Positions 57,995-64,000 of a stretch of DNA of 64,000 nt are shown piece by piece. This DNA is from Fistulifera solaris (taxonomy: Eukaryota > Bacillariophyta > Bacillariophyceae > Naviculales > Stauroneidaceae), in contig AP026135.1 in NCBI GenBank assembly GCA_030295235.1, positions 730,001 to 794,000 on the forward strand, given 5' to 3'. A program made the position numbers and the translations under genes. Within the stretch, counting starts at the first letter, position 1. Each line of letters starts with the position of its first letter. The notes under the pieces were generated by a model. That model was not told the DNA's origin. It searched no databases and saw nothing but the letters and a program-made list of their open reading frames with translations.

Positions 57995-59813
57995 ATGAGC
58001 ACTAATAGTGAAAGTCCTCAGCTTGAATTCTTTCCTTCGACCACACCGAATCCGTTAGCTCAGCCGATGAAAGATAGTACTCAAGAAAACTTCCCTCGAG
58101 TGATCACGACTCCGATCATACCTACTCCATCACAAGCTACGACTTCGACAGCGCAGGACGAAAAGAGCAAAGCTAACCCAAGTCGTCGAAGGAATTCGGT
58201 AAAAGGACGATTACAGGGCACGAACGGAGAAGAAAACACAGTGAAGCGCAGGCAAAAGCGTTTAGAACGCAACCGCGAGTCTGCTCGTTTGAGCCGTCGG
58301 AGACGCAAGCAATATCTCGAGGTGCTCGAAGACAATGTAAACCAGCTGAGTCGAGAAGTTGATCGAGGACGCCGTGAACATGTTTCACGTGCCGTCTGGA
58401 CGATTCACCAGAAAAGAGTGGGAATTTTAACGGAGTCGCCCACCCTCGATAAACTTGAAGTGCTCGAGAAGGGTTTATCGCGAACAAGCCAGTCTTTGCG
58501 TGTCGTGAACACGTTCCACTGGCAACAACTACAATCGTTTGTGCTACCTCCGTCAACGAAGTTCACTCTATGGCTTTCTCTTCAAAACGATGCATACTTT
58601 CGAGGCGGAAGAGCGGCCAGCGAGCGTCTTTCAGCTGCTCGCATCGGTGAAAGAGTAAGTTCAATTGTTGTTTTAACTTTTTCCTGGACCCCGATGTCAG
58701 CTAACACGTTCGTTCATCAGATGTTGTCCGCTGGGACAGACAGAGTGACCCCTTGCAATCGATGTGGCCTCTTTTCTGCAATGAAGTCGGTTTGTCGTAC
58801 GAGCAAGAAGAAAAGGTACGAAGCTACCAACGTGCACTGCTACAAACCCCCGAGTCCTGGCTTCACCGGCATACTGCCTTCGCCGCTGAGAAAACAATGA
58901 AGTCGGTACACGATGCAATCGAGGCTCTGACCAATCGTTTAGGAGAAAGGGAGAACGCTACGCAAGCGGTTCTTTCGCCCGCACAGCGGCTAATGCTGGC
59001 ATCGTGGGCAACTCGAAATCGTCAAAAGCTAAAGGATAAAGTTTCGCAAGTACCTTGCAAGGAATACTCCGAATGTAAGTTGTTAAAGAATCAGCATGAA
59101 GCTGTGAATTTGTACATCGTTAATCATCGGCTGGAAGGTGTGTTGAAGAGCGTTCCTTTGCCAGAGTCCCCTGCTGTGTCACCCAAGGAAGCCAAGAAAT
59201 TATCGCGTCGACCACTCTTTGAGTCACTTGGGTGTGTGAACGAAAAGAAGAAGGACTTTCTCGCGAGAACTCGTTTGCGTCCACTGGGTCTTTGAAGCGA
59301 GGGATGGCGGAGATGAGAATGAGTGGAGATGACGGCGAAGAGGAGCGTGTCCATCAACCTCCTATAAATCCAGAGGATGCGCAGCACAGTGCTTCGGAGC
59401 TGGTTAACAAAGTGTTGGGACCTGTCAAGAAAATTATTCCGGAAGCACCTGCTCCATCTTTTGTTTCTCTCGCCGGTGGCAAAATGGTTCTTCCAGCACC
59501 CACACCAGTGTCATCGATGCAATACTTTGCACAAGATCCTGTTCAGCCCATGCCCGTGCCAAGTGCTCCAATCAGCGCACCGATCGAAGCCCCCATTTAT
59601 GAAGCGGCGACACTTCACGCCCCTCTGTTGGAGACTGAAGATCAGGGCGCGCCAGAGGCAAAACACGCAAGAAAGTCATCTTTCTTGCCTCAGAATTTGA
59701 ATGTCGTCCCGGAAGAAATGTGGGGAGGGGATGCAGACGATCTTCTCATGAATCTCGTGGACGGAGATTGGGCGATTGGAGAGGGTATTGATATGGAGGT
59801 CATGCATCAGTAG
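57995..59813 (+). CDS. bZIP transcription factor of stramenopile type
   Basis: About 584 residues. The basic region KRLERNRESARLSRRRRKQY is followed by a leucine zipper (LEVLEDNVNQLSREVDRGR), then the conserved long C-terminal helical domain of diatom bZIPs (FTLWLSLQNDAYFRGGR, MWPLFCNEVGLSYEQEEK) and an acidic, Pro-rich tail. A 66-nt intron (58655..58720, GTAAGT...CATCAG) is a multiple of three without stop, so its retention would only insert 22 residues. Frame changes at AA (58757-58758) and AAAA (59243-59246) are each cured by one extra base. Upstream, an ATG at 57894 reads MHAPTASTAPESRNSSSD and would join with one extra C at 57975-57978, adding about 34 residues; the start is therefore uncertain. 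DNA target unknown, though bZIPs of this class bind ACGT-type sites. Confidence 0.85.
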
Positions 59814-60391
59814 AGCCTCACCTCAAGCGCCCGAGGGATTTTGCGAATCCCACCTTTTTGTGCTACATGCTCTGTCGTTTTAGCTTTATGCGAACTACAG
59901 ATTTATCAGGCCTATCAGGATCCGGATCTCACAACGAAACAACTGGATGATTAGCCTTGTGACGCAACCTTACTGTTCTTTACAGTCGCGAATGAAAGGA
60001 AAGGTTGATCGAATTGCATCATGTTAGTGATAGATATTTACACATATTACGTTATACAGATCTGATCGTATCGATAATGATTATTGTGTTTGGACCTTAA
60101 ATTATACCTTACATGAACTAGTTTATACCTTTTCAGTTACACTCGAGCATGTTTCGCTCATTTGTTAAGCTAGTTGAAGCGATACCTTGGCGATAAAGAG
60201 AGCTGATGTATAAACTTGTAAGCTCCTGTTAGAGGCTCTCGAATCGATTGACAAAACAAACCAAAATTTCTATACATAAAATTGGGGTGTTGCTGGTCAC
60301 AATGCATCATGACTCACTTTCGTCTTCTTCAAAAGCCTACGAAATATCTTCGATGTGTTTTCTCCCTCCCGGCTCCCTAAATTCACTTGCT
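59814..60391. other. Convergent intergenic region
   Basis: Between the bZIP stop and the stop of the minus-strand receptor gene. About 580 bases, AT-rich, no gene. Confidence 0.45.
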
Positions 60392-61797
60392 TTAGGAATG
60401 ATAACTCCTTGTCGCGACCTCCCCCTCCATGTGATTTTCGATTTGGCGAACACCTTCCTCCCCAACCTCATTGATATTTTCCAGCCTTCTTGCAGCGAAC
60501 TTTAACAACTCCATTTTCAAAAGTTTTTGCTGCTCAGCGTTCACTTCCTCGAACTCGCTTCCACAACAGCTGACGAATGAAATAATTTCGATCGCATCGA
60601 CTGCGCCCTCTCCGTCGATCTCCATGGCACCCCACACTGCATCAAAGTCTTTCTCTGACAAAATCCACTTCGCAAGAATTTGCTTTTGAGTGGTTCCTTT
60701 CATTCCATCGATATGTTCGCTTTCTTTCGCCAACTGATCTGCTGAGATAAATCCTAATGAAGGTCCGATTGTCAGATTGGGAGCAATTTGTTGGACAAAA
60801 CGTTTCTTGTACCGATTTTGTTGTTCCAGCGATTTTCGATAGAAGATTAAGCTTTACGCAGTAGCCAAAACCGAAACGATGCCAACAACAACACCAGCTA
60901 TGGCACTCGCCGACCAATTTTACTTAAAGGAAAGGCTACGTAGCCACATTCAGTTCCACCAGAACCACCAATGTCTGCGTAAAGAATAGATAAACTGTCG
61001 TTCTTGCCTCGATAAAGGCCAATTTCGTTTTCAAAAGGGGGGCATCCCATAAAGATCACCAGCCAAAAGGTCAGAGTGTAAACTATATCCAGTGGAATCT
61101 CTTTTCGAGTTCCTATTGCGAACTTATTGTACCTAAAGTCAGGATGATCTCCTATGATCCCCAGGGGCTTCAGAGTGACCAGAGAAGAGGAGATGAGGAA
61201 TCATCCCACCTAACACACTCGAAAAATACATTGACTCATACCTTTCCTCGAATATGACACTGTCCCTTCTGATATTGCAAGTAAACAAATCGCGTTGCTA
61301 CTGGAGATTCGGCAACCATCATATCACAGATTCGCTTTCCCGGTGCTTGATAGAGCTCTTTATCTCCACCGGGTATCCGTATCATATCCAAATCCGGAAA
61401 ACTATTTGTCATGTACGATTCTTGCGCCGTATTCTGCTGTATACAAACAGGTCCGTGCTTCCCAGTTTTCTGGAGCTGCAACAAATCATCGAATGTATTG
61501 ATATGAGTGGTTGTTCCGTACCAAATTACCCTCGGCAGGTGGATGGAAGAGCACACTGAGTTGGTTCGTTCGCAAACGCTCCGGTGTGACATAATACAGA
61601 CTCAAATACATGTCGTTGGTATACTCCGAGACAGGAATATCATTGACATCAGACTGGCCGCATAGATATTGCTGACGATAGTAGGGATCGTACGCTTGGC
61701 ATTCTGTGTTGCTATGTTCGCACAGGGTACCCTTCCTGCTGGGCGGTAGCAAGTCGTAGGTAAAGTTGGCTCGTTCCGTGAGAGGGTCCAGCTTCAT
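60392..61797 (-). CDS. Periplasmic-binding-like receptor with TM helices and EF-hand-like tail
   Basis: At least about 440 residues; the true start may lie further upstream. From 61797 a type 2 binding-protein fold is suggested by DMYLSLYYVTPERLRTNQL, NTFDDLLQLQKTGKHGPVCI and PVATRFVYLQYQKG, as in bacterial solute-binding proteins and ionotropic receptors. An intron of 74 nt (61168..61241, GTATGA...CTGAAG) joins in phase 0 to PLGIIGDHPDFRYNKFAIG. A hydrophobic segment (LDIVYTLTFWLVIFMGC), a short loop with GGTECGYVAF, and a second helix (AIAGVVVGIVSVLATA) follow. The cytoplasmic tail carries YKKRFVQQIAPNLTIGP and an EF-hand-like loop, AMEIDGEGAVDAIEI. Two frame changes (near 61530 and 60915) suit one-base errors; one in-frame TAA right after the second helix (60858-60860) is not explained by a homopolymer. 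Ligand unknown. Confidence 0.6.
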
Positions 61798-62827
61798 TAT
61801 CAGTTATCATCGCGCCATGATCATTACCAGGTTTAGGTGGCCAAAATTTCCTCCTGCCTTCTTGTTTTTCTCCTTCGCGCATTGCTTTGCTTTCCATTAC
61901 AAAGTTTCATGTATGGAGAGGAAAACGCCAATGTTTGTAAAGCATCAGGGACTAAAAGAAATAGGGAATGGACCGTCCGTACAAAAAGCCAATCAACAAA
62001 TATAATGTCACTATCGTACACGATCTTGGATTGCACACGTTGCACGCGTTTTCACTTTTCTCTACCGATTGTTTGAACATTGTGCATCATTTGCGAGTAC
62101 ACTTTGCTCACAAAACGGATTGTATACAATATCTATGAAATAAGCTTTTGCATTGAATAATCAATATCAAACATGCAGCATCTTAAAATTAGTATTGATA
62201 GCGCTTTTGACTCTGTGAATTGGCTCCGTGCCTTTTCTATAGGCATCGTTTATCCTTTTACCTGGTAAAAAAGGCTAGATGAACCATGAGCTATATCCAT
62301 CTGCATCGGTTTTTCACTATAGACCAACGTGTAGGCGACCTTTTCCGCGACTCCATTTCAGTCATGAACCATAAGCTTTTTGCGTTTTTATTTACTATAC
62401 CAGGCACCGGTACCGGTACCAGGTACCTCTAGCTATATTTCAGTCATCCATTTACATTCTACGTTGTTAGTTCGCTCAAACTCTTATCCGTTTGATTATC
62501 ATCTAAAACGATCACAGAGTGACAATCAACAATCAACATCAACTTCCTCAAATCGTAATCACGACTGCATTGAGACACGAATGAAGGACTCACACCCACA
62601 TCACTCCGCCGCCGCCCGTTAATTTCGAGGATTTCTTACCATTCGACAATTGTTGTTTTCCTGTTGTTGTGTTGAAGTATAGCACTTTGATCATTTTTCT
62701 GCTGTCTAGTGCAACAAACAAATTTCTGCAGTCACCCCCTTTACGAAAGAAGCGGGATGCATTCAAATTGGATCGATTTTGTGATCATCCTTTTTCTGTT
62801 TTTCTTACGCACATTACCGGAGCGTTC
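61798..62827. other. Divergent intergenic region
   Basis: About 1 kb between the receptor gene (minus) and folylpolyglutamate synthase gene (plus). The missing N-terminus of the receptor may lie at its left end. ACCGGTACCGGTACCAGGTA at about 62406 is a dense GGTACC palindrome cluster. A plus-strand frame at 61837 with a hydrophobic start was rejected for lack of any domain. Confidence 0.45.
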
Positions 62828-64000
62828 ATGCTTCGTTCTCTCCATCACCGTCCCTTACTTCATACCCTGCATTCTTCGAAGTTTCGCTTCATCATGTCCG
62901 AACCTCGCCCTAGCGGTGTCTCCGAATATGAAAACTGGGTTCGACGATTGTACGAAACCAACATGTTTCACCCGGTCAAAATGGGCTTGACAAACATCGA
63001 GAACTTACATTCGGCGTTGGGTTACCCCATTGATGCCATTCCCACCGTAGTGCACATTGCCGGAACCAATGGGAAGGGGAGTGTTGCGCACAAAATTGCC
63101 AAAACGCTGGAACTATCGGGACAAAAAGTCGGATTATTCGTTTCACCTCACGTTTCGTCCTTTCGAGAGCGCATGCAAGTGAATGGCCACCATATCACAG
63201 AAGAACAAGTGACACAAGGGTTACCGCTGATTTACAAGATTTGTCAGGAGCAGGATATTCCGGCGACGTTCTTTGAAATTACAACAGCACTAGCATTTTG
63301 GTATTTTGTCAATCAACAAGTCGATGCGGTCGTTTTAGAAACTGGTTTGGGAGGACGGTTGGATGCAACCAATGTCGTCAAGGCCCCATCGTTGTCGGTC
63401 ATCACTTCTATTGGTTTAGAGCATACAAAAATATTAGGCGATACGGTTGAACTGATTGCGCTGGAAAAGGGCGGTATCATCAAACCAGGTCGCCCTGTTC
63501 TCGTTGGACCTCATGTCCCGCACGAAGTACTGCGGCAATGCGCCAAGGAAAAGGGTGCGCTTCATTATTATACTTGTGGAGATGTAGTAGGAGGGAGTGA
63601 TGACGAAACAGATTATGATAAAGAAAATGCACGAATTGCGTCCGCCGCTGTGAAGCTAATACTAAAAGAGAATCCGACGTGGACTATATCTGACGAAATG
63701 ATTGCCCGAGGTACTTCCCAGCGTCCGTCTTGTCGATTCGAGGAGATGACTTTGGACAGTGGGGTACTCGTGATCCTCGATGTTGCCCACAATCCACCAG
63801 CCATGGAATACTTGATCGCTAAACTGAAAGCCACTTACCCGGACCGGTCGTATCGAATGGTCGTTGGGATGTCTTCCGATAAAGATCTTAACTTGTGCGC
63901 GCAATCGATAATGCAAGAGTGCGACGTATCACGAATTCATTTGGTAGAAGCCGCCCATCCAAGGGCCGCAAAAGTGGAAGAGATTTTGGAAAAGGCTCCG
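62828..64000 (+). CDS. Folylpolyglutamate synthase / dihydrofolate synthase (5' part)
   Basis: First 391 codons of a Mur-ligase-family enzyme that adds glutamate to folates; it continues past the window. The frame is open without interruption. ATP loop: VVHIAGTNGKGSVAHKIAK. Then GLFVSPHVSSFRERMQVNG, DAVVLETGLGGRLDATN with the metal-binding residues, SLSVITSIGLEHTKILGDT, EKGGIIKPGRPV, and ILDVAHNPPAMEYL in the C-terminal domain. The ATG at 62828 begins a possible Arg/His/Ser-rich mitochondrial presequence (MLRSLHHRPLLHTLHSSKFR); an internal ATG at 62894 (MSEPRPSG) could start a cytosolic form, a pattern known for FPGS in other eukaryotes. Confidence 0.93.
   Translation, partial: MLRSLHHRPLLHTLHSSKFRFIMSEPRPSGVSEYENWVRRLYETNMFHPVKMGLTNIENLHSALGYPIDAIPTVVHIAGTNGKGSVAHKIAKTLELSGQKVGLFVSPHVSSFRERMQVNGHHITEEQVTQGLPLIYKICQEQDIPATFFEITTALAFWYFVNQQVDAVVLETGLGGRLDATNVVKAPSLSVITSIGLEHTKILGDTVELIALEKGGIIKPGRPVLVGPHVPHEVLRQCAKEKGALHYYTCGDVVGGSDDETDYDKENARIASAAVKLILKENPTWTISDEMIARGTSQRPSCRFEEMTLDSGVLVILDVAHNPPAMEYLIAKLKATYPDRSYRMVVGMSSDKDLNLCAQSIMQECDVSRIHLVEAAHPRAAKVEEILEKAP

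Noticed and set aside
61837-62076. Plus-strand frame starting MAKISSCLLVFLLRALLC, signal-peptide-like
   Set aside because: After the hydrophobic start nothing resembles a protein domain, and it lies antisense to the likely N-terminal region of the receptor gene.

Overview
This window is a gene-dense stretch of a eukaryotic nuclear genome, most likely a pennate diatom close to Phaeodactylum tricornutum. This is an inference. It rests on small genes on both strands separated by 0.1-1 kb, few and short introns (48-209 nt), bipartite plastid presequences with a Phe right after the predicted signal-peptide cleavage site (genes at 4548 and 49486), and stramenopile-type families such as PT-repeat membrane proteins, the diatom bZIP architecture and a periplasmic-binding-like receptor. 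No bacterial operon, CRISPR array, tRNA, rRNA or complete transposon was recognised.

Layout: 1-11 kb has a Golgi-type sulfotransferase-like gene, a plastid-targeted CRTISO/phytoene-desaturase-like oxidoreductase, and two convergent, apparently paralogous type I membrane proteins with PT-rich stalks, one ending in a PDZ domain. 11-20 kb has a disordered protein, an LRAT-domain protein convergent with a truncated hemoglobin, a coiled-coil protein, a DUF2064 glycosyltransferase-like protein and a minisatellite. 20-35 kb has a membrane RING-H2 ligase, ribosomal protein uL30 (RPL7), nicotinate phosphoribosyltransferase convergent with a membrane-anchored HIT protein (stop codons one base apart), a MITE-like hairpin, a P1B copper ATPase and the giant ribosome-assembly factor RRP5/PDCD11. 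35-48 kb has duplicated intergenic sequence, a decayed aspartate aminotransferase copy, a glutathione transferase, an EDR2-C/DUF1336 protein, an EEF1AKMT/METTL13-like methyltransferase, and a G-protein beta subunit. 48-64 kb has a Cys-rich membrane protein, a plastid-targeted two-repeat protein, AAMP/Sqt1, a large beta-propeller/solenoid protein, a bZIP factor, a binding-protein-like receptor with an EF-hand-like tail, and the 5' part of folylpolyglutamate synthase, which runs off the end.

A major caveat: many otherwise good genes, including single-copy housekeeping ones (RPL7, RRP5, Cu-ATPase), change reading frame once or several times. Nearly every change sits in a short homopolymer and is cured by one base, usually one base missing. 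I read these as sequencing/assembly indels, not gene death. The exception is the aspartate aminotransferase copy at 36.1-37.0 kb, which also lacks a large internal block.

Functional threads: three genes serve ribosome production (RPL7, RRP5, AAMP/Sqt1), and NAPRT and folylpolyglutamate synthase serve cofactor metabolism. Several genes are membrane or signalling proteins of lineage-restricted type and are the most likely source of undescribed biology here.
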